This document shows positions 25,595 through 36,169 of a stretch of DNA of 64,000 nucleotides, piece after piece. A program made the position numbers and the translations under genes. The number at the start of each line of letters is the position of its first letter. The stretch's first letter is position 1. Source of the DNA: Sphingomonas sp. 7/4-4 (lineage in GTDB: Bacteria; Pseudomonadota; Alphaproteobacteria; Sphingomonadales; Sphingomonadaceae). The stretch covers positions 3,841,001-3,905,000 of the forward strand of contig NZ_CP115960.1 in assembly GCF_027941955.1 (NCBI RefSeq), read 5' to 3'. The notes under the pieces were generated by a model that made no database searches, was not told the origin of the DNA, and saw only the letters and a list, made by a program, of their open reading frames with translations.

Positions 25595-26469
25595 CCGATG
25601 GCCGCGAGCAGGCGGGGGATCTCTCCGACCAGCTCGCGGCCGAGAAAGCCGAGCGGACCCACGCGCTCGGCCAGCCGGCGCCCCGCTTCGCCGTGCAGCC
25701 ACACCCCCCAGGCGGCGGCGATGCGGGGCGCCGCACCGCGCGCCAGCAGGCCGCCGATGATGCCGGCAAGGACGTCGCCCGAACCGCCGGTCGCCAGCCC
25801 CGGTCCGCCGCCGGGATAACGGAGCACATCCTCGCCGGGGCAAGCGATCCAGGTCTCCGGGCCCTTGAGCAGCACCACGGCATCGAAGTGCCGGGCGGCT
25901 TCGTGCACGAGACCGGCCGGATCCTCCTTCGCCCGCGCGGGATCGCAGCGCATCAGCTTCGCCATCTCGCCGGGATGGGGCGTGAGCACGATATGGCCGC
26001 GATGCGCCCGGATCTGCGCCGCGAGATCGGCGGCGGCGGCGATCGGAGCAGCATCGATCACCAGCGAGAGACCGGCGCGGGGCTCGGCGATCACCGCCTT
26101 CAGGATCGCCGCGGCGGGCGCCTTCGCGCCCATGCCTGGGCCCAGCACGAGCGCATCGCAGCGCTCGAGATAGCCGCGCAGCGCTTCGCCTGCATCGTCG
26201 CCGAGCTCGCCCGCTTCATTGGCGGAAAGCGGGAAGATCGCGGCTTCGGGAACGAACATGCCGAGATGCAGTGCGACTCGTTCGACGGTGGCGAGCTGGA
26301 GCTTGCCCGCGCCGGCGCGGAGCGCGGCCTCGCCGGTCAGGCGAAGCGCACCGGGGACGGTCTCCGAGCCGCCGGCGACGAGTACGCGGCCGCGGCTGTT
26401 CTTGTTGGTATCGGCGGCGGGCGCGGGAAGTGGGTGGGCGGCGAGCCAGGCAGCGTCGAGCGGCGTCAT
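25591..26469 (-). CDS. nnrD: ADP-dependent NAD(P)H-hydrate dehydratase
   Basis: NnrD repairs damaged NAD(P)HX using ADP. The 292-residue ribokinase-like protein shows NSRGRVLVAGGSETVPGALRL, LVLGPGMG, LTPHPGEMAKLM with the family PHPGE motif, VVLLKGPETWI and the catalytic GGSGDVLAGIIGG. The N-terminal epimerase domain (NnrE) found in fused versions is absent. ATG 26469 overlaps the TGA of the upstream phosphatase gene by four bases (ATGA). The stop is shared with the GFA gene in a CTAG overlap. Confidence 0.93.
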   Translation of the reverse strand: MTPLDAAWLAAHPLPAPAADTNKNSRGRVLVAGGSETVPGALRLTGEAALRAGAGKLQLATVERVALHLGMFVPEAAIFPLSANEAGELGDDAGEALRGYLERCDALVLGPGMGAKAPAAAILKAVIAEPRAGLSLVIDAAPIAAAADLAAQIRAHRGHIVLTPHPGEMAKLMRCDPARAKEDPAGLVHEAARHFDAVVLLKGPETWIACPGEDVLRYPGGGPGLATGGSGDVLAGIIGGLLARGAAPRIAAAWGVWLHGEAGRRLAERVGPLGFLGRELVGEIPRLLAAIG

Positions 26470-27234
26470 CCGCGTGCGGCGACCATCGCGTCCGGCGCGG
26501 AGGTGGTCTCCGCGACGGGATCCTCGTCGACCGGCGCGGTGACGTTGTAGCGGACGAGAACCAGCCCGCCGTCCTTTCCGATTCCGGGATCGTGCGCATA
26601 TTCGGTGATCGAGCAATTGGCGACGTCGCTCGCCTTGTCGATTGCGAGAATCTCGGCCTCGCTCAGGTTCTCGATGATGTAGCGAAGGCAGAGCACCACC
26701 ACCTGGTGCGCGACGATCATCACGTCGCGTCCGGCATGATGCAGCGAGACCGTGTCCATCAGCGAGCGGAGACGGAAGATCACGTCGCACCAGCTCGCCG
26801 CCGGGCGGCCGGTGATAGAATTTGCCAAGCAGGCGGCGGAACTCGGCCTGTTCGGGCTGCACCGCGCGGATGCCGGCGGTGGTGAGGCCGTCGAGGATGC
26901 CGAACTCCTTCTCGCGCAGGCGTTCGTCGACGCAGATGGCTTCATTCGGGTTTGCGCCCCCGGCGTCGCGGAAGCGCCGTGCGGTTTCGCGGGCGCGGAG
27001 ATAGGGGCTGGCGAGGATCACGTCGGGGCAGCCATGGCCCTCGCCGCGTACGAACCAGCGGCCGAGTGCCTCTGCCTGGCGTTCGCCCAGTTCGGACAAG
27101 GGCACATCGACATCGCGGATGTCGATGGCGATACGGTGCTCGCCCGACGCGTGGGCGAGGTCGCGCGCGACGTTGCCGGCGCTCTGGCCGTGCCGGACGA
27201 GCCACAGCCGCGTGGGCCAGCGCGTGATGGTCAT
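26466..27234 (-). CDS. Histidine phosphatase family protein (frameshifted)
   Basis: The product begins MTITRWPTRLWLVRHGQSAG with the RHG motif, whose His is the phospho-acceptor. It continues LSELGERQAEALGRWFV and VILASPYLRARETARRF. The frame breaks at about 26791-26806 (GGELVRR should read on into SWCDVIFRLRSLMDTV). The second half carries MIVAHQVVVLCLRYI with the second active-site His. It ends at TGA 26466, about 255 residues. Such enzymes dephosphorylate sugars, nucleotides or proteins; the substrate here is unknown. It is translationally coupled to nnrD. Confidence 0.85.
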
Positions 27235-27442
27235 GCGGAGGGTTTCCGGGGTCGCATGGCGAGAGAAATGCGGGGAGGCCGATGCCTGTTCCCTTGTCCC
27301 GCGGCGCGTCCCTCGGTCGCGGACCTTCGGGGCGGCTATTCGGCGACCGTCAAAAAATTTGCAGGGCGCTGTCGATTCCCCAAAACCTCGTTCGTCGTTC
27401 CGATGCCGGGTCGATGAAGCCGGCTCAGACAGGAGACAGACA

Positions 27443-27829
27443 ATGCGTGTGATGGTGTTCGTGAAGGCTACCGAGGACAGCGAAAAGGGCCTTTTCCCGA
27501 CGGCCGAGACGGCCGCGATGTTCGAGGCGATGGGCAAGTTCAACGAGGAGCTGGTCAATGCCGGCATCATGCTCGCGGGCGACGGCCTCAAGCCATCCTC
27601 GCAGGGCAAGCGCATCGCGTTCGACGGCCCCGGCCGCACCGTGATCGACGGCCCTTTTGCCGAAACCCGCGAGCTGGTCGCCGGCTATTGGCTCTGGGAA
27701 GTCAAGGACATGGACGAGGCCGTCGCCTGGGTGAAGCGCTGCCCGAATCCGATGATGGGACCGAGCGAAATCGAAATCCGGCCGCTCTACGAGATGGCCG
27801 ATTTCGAGAGCCTGACGCCGCGCCGGTAA
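27443..27829 (+). CDS. YciI/DGPF-domain protein
   Basis: The 128-residue protein starts MRVMVFVKATEDSEKGLFPT and contains the DGPFAETRELVAGYW signature, followed by EAVAWVKRCPNPMMG. DGPF proteins are ferredoxin-like dimers often found near ECF sigma factors; the function is unknown. ATG 27443 has an AGGAGACAG site. A strong terminator hairpin follows immediately. It is monocistronic, convergent with the second TonB receptor, and has 208 bases of featureless upstream sequence shared with the phosphatase gene. Confidence 0.9.
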   Translation: MRVMVFVKATEDSEKGLFPTAETAAMFEAMGKFNEELVNAGIMLAGDGLKPSSQGKRIAFDGPGRTVIDGPFAETRELVAGYWLWEVKDMDEAVAWVKRCPNPMMGPSEIEIRPLYEMADFESLTPRR

Positions 27830-27835
27830 AGAAGA

Positions 27836-27863
27836 AGGCCGGAGGACTCGCGTCCTCCGGCCT
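27836..27863. terminator. Bidirectional terminator hairpin
   Basis: AGGCCGGAGGAC-TCGC-GTCCTCCGGCCT is a perfect 12-bp stem between the convergent YciI-like gene and the TonB receptor gene. A purine-rich run precedes it and CCGGTTT follows, so it could stop transcription in both directions. Confidence 0.8.
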
Positions 27864-27887
27864 CCGGTTTGCTTCGCGACGGCTCCG

Positions 27888-30699
27888 TCAGAAGCGGAAG
27901 CGCACGCCCAGCGAGTAGCTGCGCTCGAGATACAGGATCTGTCGCGCATAGACGTCGCCGGTGTCGTATGCGCGCTCGCGCTGCAGCGGGTTGCCGAGCA
28001 GGTTCACGATGTCGAACGCGATCGTGATGTTCGGGACCGGCGTGACCGAGGTCGAGAAGTCGAGTTGGCTGCGGCCCTTTTCCTTGATGGCGTGCGCGAT
28101 CGGATCGAACGTCTCGAGGGTGTAGTTCGTCACGAACTTCGACCGGTAGTTGTAGGCGAGACGCGCCGAGAACTGTGGCTTCTCGTATAGCGCAACGAGA
28201 TTGTACGTCCATTTCGAGACGCCCGGGAACTCCTGCTGCTCGTTGTTGAGCGTCGCGGCGAAATTGGGCTGCAGGTCACCCTTGGCGTCGATATAGGTGC
28301 CGTTGGCCTGAAGGCCGAAGCCCTTCATCCATTCCGGCAGCCCGTCGATGTCGAGGAAGCTGGTGAAGGTGACTTCCGCGCCCTGCAGCCGGGTCTGGCC
28401 GAGGTTCACCGGCCGGTCGATGCGCAGGCCGGGAGCCGAGCGATCCGCCACCGTCGCCAGGAAGCCCGCGGCATCGTGGCGGAAGACCGCCGCCGTGAGC
28501 GAGCCCGTGCGCGAGAAATAATATTCGAGGCTCACATCGTAATTGTCCGAAGTGAGCGGCTTCAGGTCTGGATTGCCGGCCGAACCACCGCGGCGCAGAC
28601 GCTCGACGCAGTCCGGGGTTGTCGGAGTGAGCAGGCAGGGATCGCCCGGTGCGAGGATCGGCGGCTGGAACAAAGTCGTGTTGGGGCGAAGATCGAAGAA
28701 GTTCGGCCGGGTGCGCGTCTGGGTGTAGGCAAGGCGCAGCTGCAGCTGGTCGGTCAGGCCGATGCGTGCGCTCGCATTGGGCAGATAGTCGGTATATTCG
28801 CTCTCGGCGGTGACCGCCGGGTTGGTGACCGGAACCCCCGGCGCCTCGACGCGCGAGAAGCCGTCGATCTTCAGCTTGGTCTTGACGGCGCGCAGCCCGA
28901 CGACGCCGTCCACTACGACGCCGCCCAGATCGAAGCCGTATTTCAGCTGCGCATAGCCGGCATAGGACTTTTCATTGGCGCGGAAATTCTCGGACGGATT
29001 GAACGGCGGAATGCCTGCGGGCACGCCGTAAAAGCTGCGCAACGCGGGGAGATTGTCGCGAATGCTGTCGCGCGTGATCGCGGCGTAAAAGACGTTCGGC
29101 TGTACGGTGTTGTAGGTGAAGCCCGGCAGGCTGGCGACGACTTCGGCGCCCGGAAGCGCAGTCATCGGGATGCCTGCGCCTTCGTTGTTGACGTAGAGGT
29201 TGCCGAAATCGCGGCCGGCCTTGCGGTTGGCGTAGCGCAGGCCGACTTCGAGGCGCTTCAGGAAGCCGAGGTCGAGATCGTAGGAAAGGTCGGTGCGCGC
29301 CTGCCAGTCCTTGCCGTTCACCACCAGTTTCTCCTGGTAGAGACCGCGGCTGATGAAGTTGGCGGGATCGCCGATGTTGAAGTTGAGGAAGGTCTGCGTC
29401 GGCCCGCCGTCATGTGCGGCATCGAACTGAACGTTGCGCACCGGCGAGTTCGCCATTGCATAGTCGATGTTGACGAGGTCTGCAGTGTACTGGCTGTCGG
29501 TATAGGCGATATCGGCCGAGATCCGCAGCCGGTCGCGCGTCCAGATCACGCCGCCGCCACCCTGATAGGTGTCGGTCTTGCCGTTGAACGAGCCGGTATA
29601 GCCGTCGGGCCGCACCGCGCCCGAGACGGTCATGCTCGAAATCTGGTTGGTGCCGGGGATCGTCGAGATGTTCGTCAGCGTGAGACCGGTCGAAACGCCG
29701 GGCACCGTGGCGCCGCCGAAGATCGGGATGAACATCCAGCGATTGTAATCCTTCGAGCGGAAGCCCTGGAAAAGGCCGTCGGCGTAGATTTCGAGCTCGG
29801 GGTGGGCTTCCATTGGAAGGCGGCATTCGCCGAAGGGCGCCAGCGGTTGCCGTAACCGAGGAAATTGCCCTGCGCATCGGGGAAGCGCAGTCCCGCCGGA
29901 GCGCCTGGCGCATAGTTGGAGATCGAGCCGTCGCCGTTGACCTGATTTGTCTTGGCAATCACCAGCGACTGCTCGCGCGTCGAATCGAGGAACTGGATGC
30001 CGACATAGGAGACGTTGAGCAAAAGCCCCATCTCGCCGATGCCGGTATTCCAGCGATCGCTGATCAGCAGATTGCCGTTGGGGGCCTCGCGCTGCGCCTG
30101 CTCCGAATGCACGTAGTTGAGCGAGCCCGAAAGCTCGAAGCCGTTGAAGTCGAACGGCTTGCGTCCGCGCACGTTGACCGCGCCGGCGATGCCGCCTTCG
30201 ATCTGGGGGCGAGACCCGATTTGTACACTTCCAGCGCCGCGACGGTGCCGGCGGGAAAGTCCTGGATCTGAACGTAACGGCCCTCGGCGGTGAAGATCTC
30301 GCGGCCATTATAGGTGGTGGTCAGATTGGGCAGGCCGCGCACTGTGACGCCTGCCGATTCACCGCCGCCGCGGGTCACCGCCACGCCGGCGACGCGCTGG
30401 AGCGCGGAGGAAGCGAAGGTGTCGGGCAGCTTGCCGATATCCTCGGCGACGATCGCGTCGACGATGCCTTCGGATTCGCGCTTGATCCGCTGCGAGGTCT
30501 CGAGGCTGCGACGAAGGCCGGTGACGACGATCGCGTCCTCCTCGGCTTGCTGCGTCGAGGTGCCGGCTGCAGTGGCATCTTGCGCCCCAACCGCCGCATC
30601 TTGCGCTGCCGCCGTCGAATCGGTCTGGGCAAAGGCGGGCGCAGCCTCGGCGAGAATGAAGAACGAAGTCGAAGCTAGAATCATGGATTTCAGGCGCAT
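27888..30699 (-). CDS. TonB-dependent receptor, Caulobacter type (two frameshifts)
   Basis: Joined across two breaks, this is an outer-membrane receptor of about 935 residues. It has signal peptide MRLKSMILASTSFFILAEAA, TonB box EEDAIVVTGLRRSLETSQRI, plug ALQRVAGVAVTRGGGESAGV, and C-terminal YSLGVRFRF. One break is at 30205-30209 (a G missing from GGGGG; then GRKPFDFNGFELSGSLNYVH). The other is near 29804 (G missing from GGTGGG; then LEIYADGLFQGFRSKDYNRW). Each is repaired by one base. The gene lies beside arabinose/galactose genes, so an arabinan- or galactan-derived ligand is likely. Confidence 0.88.
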
Positions 30700-30768
30700 C
30701 GCGCATACCTCCCCTGGCGAATTTCGAGCAGGACTCTTGGCGAGCCTCTCTGTTCAGCCCGAGGCTAT

Positions 30769-30780
30769 GCAACCGGTTCC
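30769..30780. promoter_or_regulatory. LacI-type operator candidate upstream of the second TonB receptor
   Basis: GCAACCGGTTCC contains the perfect palindrome AACCGGTT with a central CG, about 70 bases before the receptor ATG. The core ACCGGT equals that of the two sites near 24.3 kb, but the flanks differ, so another LacI-type regulator may act here. Confidence 0.4.
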
Positions 30781-30905
30781 GGCCACTGCCAAGTGATTTA
30801 TCATATCAATAAGATGGGACGCGCAAAAAGCGCGGACAGCGTGGCGTAAAGGACACAGTATGGGAGCCTGGGTGCGCCGATCCCGGATCATGGCGCACGT
30901 CATGC

Positions 30906-30932
30906 GGCCGGCCCCGGTTAGTGGGACCGGCC
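30906..30932 (-). terminator. Hairpin downstream of the sugar dehydrogenase gene
   Basis: GGCCGGCCCC and GGGACCGGCC form a 10-bp stem with a 7-base loop, nine bases past the dehydrogenase stop. On the minus-strand RNA the one mismatch becomes a G-U pair, favouring that direction. No U-run follows. Confidence 0.45.
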
Positions 30933-30940
30933 TTTGGACT

Positions 30941-31885
30941 CTAGAAAGCGAACGGCTCGGTCACGCGGCGCTCGGCCATCATGAAGGCGTCGGCGACGAT
31001 CTGGAGCGGGCGGATATCAACATCGCTCTCGCCGCGCGCGACCAGCTCGGCGAAGCGCGCATAGAGCCGCGGATATTCGCGGTCCGGCGCCTTCTGCTCT
31101 TCGCCGCCGGGAAGCTGCAGGATGCTGCCGCCCATTCCGAGCCGCAGCATGCCGACGTCGGTGTCGATCTCGATGTCCCAGGTCTGGGGGCCGGTCTGAA
31201 GGAAGTCGAACATGATATCGACCCGCGCATCGCCGCTGCGCATCTCGAGCGCGGCGGCGAGCGGCGAGGCGCGGCCTTCGGGCACTTCCATCCACGCCGA
31301 TTTGAGCAGCATCGGATCGGGCAGGATCTTGGTCGCGATCGACAATGCGTTGATGCCCGGATCGAACACGCCGAAGCCGCCCGCGGCGAGGATCCATTCC
31401 TGCCCGGGGTGCCAGCGGCGAATGTCTTCCTTCCAGGTGATCCGCACTGCGAGGATTTGCTTGCCGTGGAGCCATGCCTTGGCCGGCTCCACGCCCGCGG
31501 CCTCGCGCGAATGCCAGGTCGTGAACAGCACGACACCTTTGGCGCTGGCGCGCTCGGCGAGCGCTGCGATCTCGGTGAGCGTCGCCGCCGGTGGCTTTTC
31601 GAGCATCACATGCAGCCCGGCGTCGATCGCAGTCACTGCCTGTTCGTAACGCCCGTCGGGCGGCGTGCAGAGCGAGACCGCATCGAGATCGTGCCCGCCC
31701 GCGATCATCGTGGCGATATCGGGATAGCCGGTGACGCCGTCGAGCGTAGCATGCCGGCTGGCGGTCGCCACCAGTTCGAAGCGGCCATCCGCCGCGAGAG
31801 CGGGAAGATGCTGGTCGCGGGCGATCTTGCCGATCCCCACCAATCCCAGCCGAATTGGACGCACTTCACTCACCGACATCCTCAT
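30941..31885 (-). CDS. Gfo/Idh/MocA sugar dehydrogenase: L-arabinose / D-galactose 1-dehydrogenase
   Basis: The 314-residue NAD(P)-dependent enzyme begins RPIRLGLVGIGKIARDQHLP. It shows SLCTPPDGRYEQAVTAIDAG, HVMLEKPPAATLTEI with the catalytic Lys of the EKP motif, TTWHSREAAGVEPA, WKEDIRRWHPGQEW and GGFGVFDPGINALSI. These blocks closely match the L-arabinose 1-dehydrogenase of Azospirillum and the D-galactose 1-dehydrogenases of pseudomonads. Those enzymes oxidise the sugar to its lactone as the first step of non-phosphorylative breakdown. It is divergent from the dehydratase gene across a 129-base AT-rich region with TTATAAGATATAT near 31904. ATG 31885 or 31879 could be used. Confidence 0.9.
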   Translation of the reverse strand: MRMSVSEVRPIRLGLVGIGKIARDQHLPALAADGRFELVATASRHATLDGVTGYPDIATMIAGGHDLDAVSLCTPPDGRYEQAVTAIDAGLHVMLEKPPAATLTEIAALAERASAKGVVLFTTWHSREAAGVEPAKAWLHGKQILAVRITWKEDIRRWHPGQEWILAAGGFGVFDPGINALSIATKILPDPMLLKSAWMEVPEGRASPLAAALEMRSGDARVDIMFDFLQTGPQTWDIEIDTDVGMLRLGMGGSILQLPGGEEQKAPDREYPRLYARFAELVARGESDVDIRPLQIVADAFMMAERRVTEPFAF

Positions 31886-32014
31886 AATTTCCTTTTATAA
31901 GATATATATGCTCTTCCTATTGCCGTACTCTGCCGGTATCAAGCCTGCACGACGCTGCCGGCCCGAACAAAGAAGGCGCCGGAGCGCAAGGCATATTACG
32001 CACCGGAGAGGTGA

Positions 32015-33819
32015 ATGAGCGACGCGAAATCTGGTTTGAATGGCGGACGTCCGCCGCTGCGGTCGCGTGCCTGGTTCGATAACCCGTCCAATCCGGACAT
32101 GACGGCGCTCTATGTCGAGCGCTATCTCAATTTCGGCATCAGCCTCGAAGAGATCCAGTCGGGCAGGCCGATCATCGGAATCGCCCAGACCGGCAGCGAT
32201 CTCGCGCCGTGCAATCGCCACCATCTCGAGCTTGCCAAGCGCGTGCGCGAGGGGATTCGCGACGCGGGGGGCATCGCGCTCGAATTCGGCACCCATCCGA
32301 TTCAGGAAACCGGCAAGCGCCCGACCGCGGGGCTGGATCGCAACCTGCAATATCTCAGCCTCGTCGAATCGATCTACGGCTATCCGATGGACGGCGTCGT
32401 CCTGACGATCGGCTGCGACAAGACCACGCCCGCCTGCCTGATGGCCGCCGCCACCGTGAACATCCCCTCGATCGCCTTGTCGGTCGGCCCGATGCTCAAC
32501 GGCTGGTTCAAGGGCGAACGCACCGGATCGGGCACGATCGTATGGAAGGCGCGCGAAATGCTCGCCGCGGGTGAAATCGACTATCAGGGCTTCATCAAGC
32601 TCGTCGCCTCGTCGGCGCCGTCGACCGGCTGGTGCAACACCATGGGCACCGCGACGACGATGAATTCCTTGTGCGAAGCGCTCGGCATGTCGCTGCCCGG
32701 CTCGGCGGCGATCCCCGCGCCCTATCGCGACCGGCAGGAAAATGCCTATCGCACCGGGCTGCAGATCGTCGAGATGGTGCATGCCGACCGGAAACCTTCG
32801 GACGTGCTGACGCGCACTGCCTTCATGAACGCGATCCGCGTCAACTCGGCGATCGGCGGCTCGACCAACGCGCCGATCCACCTCAATGCGATCGCCCGCC
32901 ACATCGGCGTCGAACTGAGCCTCGCCGACTGGGAAGAGCATGGCGCGGACGTGCCCCTGGTCGTCAACCTCCAGCCGGCAGGCAAATATCTGGGCGAGGA
33001 TTTCTACCGCGCCGGCGGCGTGCCCGCAGTGATGGGGCAGCTGCTCCGCGCCGGCCTGATCGACGGCAGCGCACTGACCGTCAACGGCAAGACCGTCGCC
33101 GACAATGTCGGCACTGCCGAAACTGAGGATGCGGATGTCATTTTCCCGCTCGATGCGCCGATGATGCGTGCCGCGGGGCTCACTGTATTGTCGGGCAATC
33201 TGTTCGACAGCGCCGTGATGAAATTGAGCGTGATCTCCGACGAGTTCCGCGCGCGCTATCTCTCCAATCCCGACGATCCCGAGGCGTTCGAGGGCAAGGC
33301 CTTCGTGTTCGACGGGCCCGAGGATTATCATCACCGTATCGACGATCCGTCGCTGGGCATCGACGACAATTCGATCCTGATCATGCGCGGCGCGGGGCCG
33401 GTCGGCTATCCGGGCGGCGCCGAAGTGGTGAACATGCGTCCCCCGTCGCATTGATCCGCGCCGGGGTGCATGCGCTGCCGTGCCTCGGCGACGGGCGCCA
33501 GTCGGGCACCAGCGGAAGCCCGTCGATCCTCAACGCGGCGCCCGAGGCCGCGGTCGGCGGCGGGCTCGCCTTGGTCCGGACCGGCGATCGCATCCGCATC
33601 GACCTCAGGAAGCTCCGCGTCGACGTGCTGGTCGACGATGCCGAACTCGCGCGGCGCCGCGAAGCTTTGGCCATCGACTACGTTCCCGAGAGCCAGACTC
33701 CCTGGCAGGAGATCCACCGCAATCTGGTCGGACAATTCGATACTGGCGCGGTGCTCGAAAACGCGGTCAAATACCAGCGCATCGCCCAGACGAAGGGCAT
33801 TCCGCGCGACAGCCACTGA
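32015..33819 (+). CDS. IlvD/Edd sugar-acid dehydratase (L-arabonate / D-galactonate type, frameshifted)
   Basis: This is an iron-sulfur dehydratase that removes water from sugar acids to give 2-keto-3-deoxy acids. It starts MSDAKSGLNGGRPPLRSRAW, the usual N-terminus of pentonate dehydratases. It has DLAPCNRHH, TIGCDKTTPACLMAA and STGWCNTMGTATTMNSLCEA with the three cluster cysteines. At 33440-33444 a C is missing from CCCCC. The next frame continues LPCLGDGRQSGTSGSPSILN, the conserved active-site Ser region, and ends at TGA 33819. The total of about 601 residues is normal. It is the first gene of an operon with an epimerase and two glycosidases, with a GGAGAGG site before ATG 32015. Confidence 0.9.
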
Positions 33820-33854
33820 TCCGGACCGACAAGAACAAAATGGAGGGAGAGAGA

Positions 33855-35006
33855 ATGAAGACGATCGCTGCTCTGGGACTATTGGCCGCCCTGGCAATCG
33901 CCGCGCCCGCCGCCGACGCCGCCACGGCGAAGCGCGGCACCTTCGGCAAACTGCCCGACGGCCGCACGGTCGATTCGGTGCTGCTCACCAACAATCGCGG
34001 CCTCTCGGCCAACATCATCGCTTATGGCGCGTCGATCCAGTCGCTGGTGATGCTCGATCGCGCCGGCAAGAAGGCCGATATCGCGCTCGGCCACGAGAAC
34101 ATGGACGGCTATCTCAAGTTCCCCAACTTCATCGGCGCCACGGTCGGCCGCTTCGCCAATCGCATCGATGCGGGGCGCTTCACGCTGAACGGCCGCCAAT
34201 ATCAGACCCCGCTCAACGACAGCACCAATTCGCTCCACGGCGGTTCGATCGGCTTCGACAAGGTACTGTGGCAGGTCGTCTCGGTGAAGAACGGCCCAAC
34301 TGCGTCGGTGACCCTGCGCTATGTCAGCCCCGACGGTGATCAGGGTTATCCCGGCACGATGACGGTCGATACCACCTATGCGCTGGACGAGCAGAACAAC
34401 CTGACGATCGAATATACCGCGACCACCGACAAGGAGACGATCGTCAACATCTCCAACCACGCATACTGGAACCTGTCGGGCGAAGGCTCCTCCAACGGCG
34501 CGATGGGGCACGTCGTCACCATCCCGGCGGATTCGATCACACCGGTCGACGAGACGCTGATCCCCACCGGCGAGTTCCGCCCGGTCGCCGGCACCGTGTT
34601 CGATTTCCGCAAGCCGCGCGCGATCGGCGATCGCGTCCGCGACGCCAGCGACAAGCAGATGGTCTATGGCCGCGGCTATGATCACAATTGGGTGATCGGC
34701 CACAAGGTCACCACGACCCAGCATCTGATGTCGCGCGTCTCGGATCCGGTCTCGGGCCGCAGCTTCGAACTCTGGTCGAACCAGCCGGGGCTGCAATTCT
34801 ATTCGGGCAATTTCCTCAACGGCACCTTCTCGGGCAAGGCGAAGAAGATCTATCGCGAGGGCGACGCAATTGTGATGGAGCCGCAGATCTTCCCCGACGC
34901 GATCAACCAGAAGGGCTTCCCCGAGGCGCGTCTCCAGCCAGGCCAGACCTATCGCAACGTCATGACCTACAAGTTCAGCAGCGGTGCGGCCGCCGGCCGG
35001 CGCTGA
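33855..35006 (+). CDS. galM: Aldose 1-epimerase (galactose mutarotase), exported
   Basis: The 383-residue enzyme interconverts alpha and beta anomers of aldoses. A signal peptide (MKTIAALGLLAALAIAAPAA) shows export to the periplasm. Family motifs follow: GATVGRFANRI, NSLHGGSIGFDK with one catalytic His, NISNHAYWNLSGEGSSN with the second, YDHNWVI, LWSNQPGLQFYSGNFLNGTF, and EPQIFPDAIN with the catalytic Glu. It lies 35 bases after the dehydratase and 19 before the GH5-like gene. The dehydrogenases of this pathway act on one anomer, so the epimerase fits the operon. Confidence 0.93.
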   Translation: MKTIAALGLLAALAIAAPAADAATAKRGTFGKLPDGRTVDSVLLTNNRGLSANIIAYGASIQSLVMLDRAGKKADIALGHENMDGYLKFPNFIGATVGRFANRIDAGRFTLNGRQYQTPLNDSTNSLHGGSIGFDKVLWQVVSVKNGPTASVTLRYVSPDGDQGYPGTMTVDTTYALDEQNNLTIEYTATTDKETIVNISNHAYWNLSGEGSSNGAMGHVVTIPADSITPVDETLIPTGEFRPVAGTVFDFRKPRAIGDRVRDASDKQMVYGRGYDHNWVIGHKVTTTQHLMSRVSDPVSGRSFELWSNQPGLQFYSGNFLNGTFSGKAKKIYREGDAIVMEPQIFPDAINQKGFPEARLQPGQTYRNVMTYKFSSGAAAGRR

Positions 35007-35025
35007 TCTTTCAGGAGAGACCAGA

Positions 35026-36169
35026 ATGATCCGTCGCAGCTTCCTTTTCGCGGCCTCGGCGCTCGTCCTCGCCACAGGGATCGCCCCGGCGCAGGCGCGC
35101 GATGCCTGGACCAAAACCCAGGCCAACGCCTGGTACGACAAACAGCCCTGGATGGTCGGCGCCAACTACAACCCGCGCACCGCGATCAATCAGTTCGAGA
35201 TGTGGCAGGCCGATACCTTCGATCCGAAGACGATCGATCAGGAGCTCGGCTGGGCGAACGCGATCGGCATGAACGTCATGCGCGTCTATCTCCACAACAT
35301 GCCGTGGGAAGAGGACCCCGAGGGCCTCAAGCGCCGCATGGACCAGTTCCTCGCGATCGCGGACAAGCACAAGGTCCGCATCATGTTCGTGCTGTTCGAC
35401 AGCTGCTGGGATCCCGATCCCGTCTCGGGCCGCCAGCGTCCGCCGATCCCCGGCGTCCACAATTCGGGCTGGATGCAGGCACCCGGCGCCGCGCGCCTCG
35501 CCGACAAGAGCCAATATGACAAGCTGCTCGCCTATGTCACCGACGTGGTCGGCCATTTCAGGAACGACAAGCGCATCGTCGCGTGGGACGTGTGGAACGA
35601 GGCCAACAATGAGGGCGGCGGCAATTACAAGCCGACTCCGCGCAAGAAGGAGCTCGTCGCCGGGCTGCTCGGTCGGGTGTTCGACGCGGCCTATGCTGTC
35701 GATCCCACCCAACCGCTCACCAGCGGCGTCTGGATCGGCGAGAATTGGGACAAGCGAGAGACTCGACGCCGTCGAGAGGATCCAGATCGATCGTTCGGAA
35801 GTGATGAGCTTCCACGATTACAACTGGCCCGAGCAGTGGGAACGCCGCGCGAAGCAGATGCAGAGCTATGGCCGCCCGGTTTTGTGCACCGAATATATGG
35901 CGCGCGGCAACGGCTCGACCTTCGACGGCTCGCTGCCGCTCGGCAAGAAATACAATATCGCGATGATCAACTGGGGCTTCGTCGACGGCAAGTCGCAGAC
36001 GCGTCTGCCGTGGGACAGCTGGAAGAAGCCCTACACCTATGACGAGCCGACGATCTGGTTTCACGAGGTCTTCCGTGCCGACGGCAGGCCCTATCGCCAG
36101 GCCGAGGTCGATCTGATCAAGCGCCTGACCGCGGCGCCGAAGGGCGTGGTGCCCGCTTCGGGCAAGTAA
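35026..36169 (+). CDS. Clan GH-A glycoside hydrolase, cellulase/GH5-like (frameshifted)
   Basis: The exported enzyme has a signal peptide MIRRSFLFAASALVLATGIA. The clan GH-A barrel shows WDVWNEANN with the acid/base Glu and, past the break, RPVLCTEYMARGNGSTF with the nucleophile Glu. The residues MNVMRVYLHNMPWEEDPEGL and FVLFDSCWDPDP are typical of cellulase-family members in sphingomonad carbohydrate loci. The frame breaks near 35755 (one base missing in CAAGCGAG). Repaired, the protein has about 380 residues and ends at TAA 36169, overlapping the next ATG by one base. The glycan target is not certain; galactan, arabinogalactan or xylan are options. Confidence 0.8.
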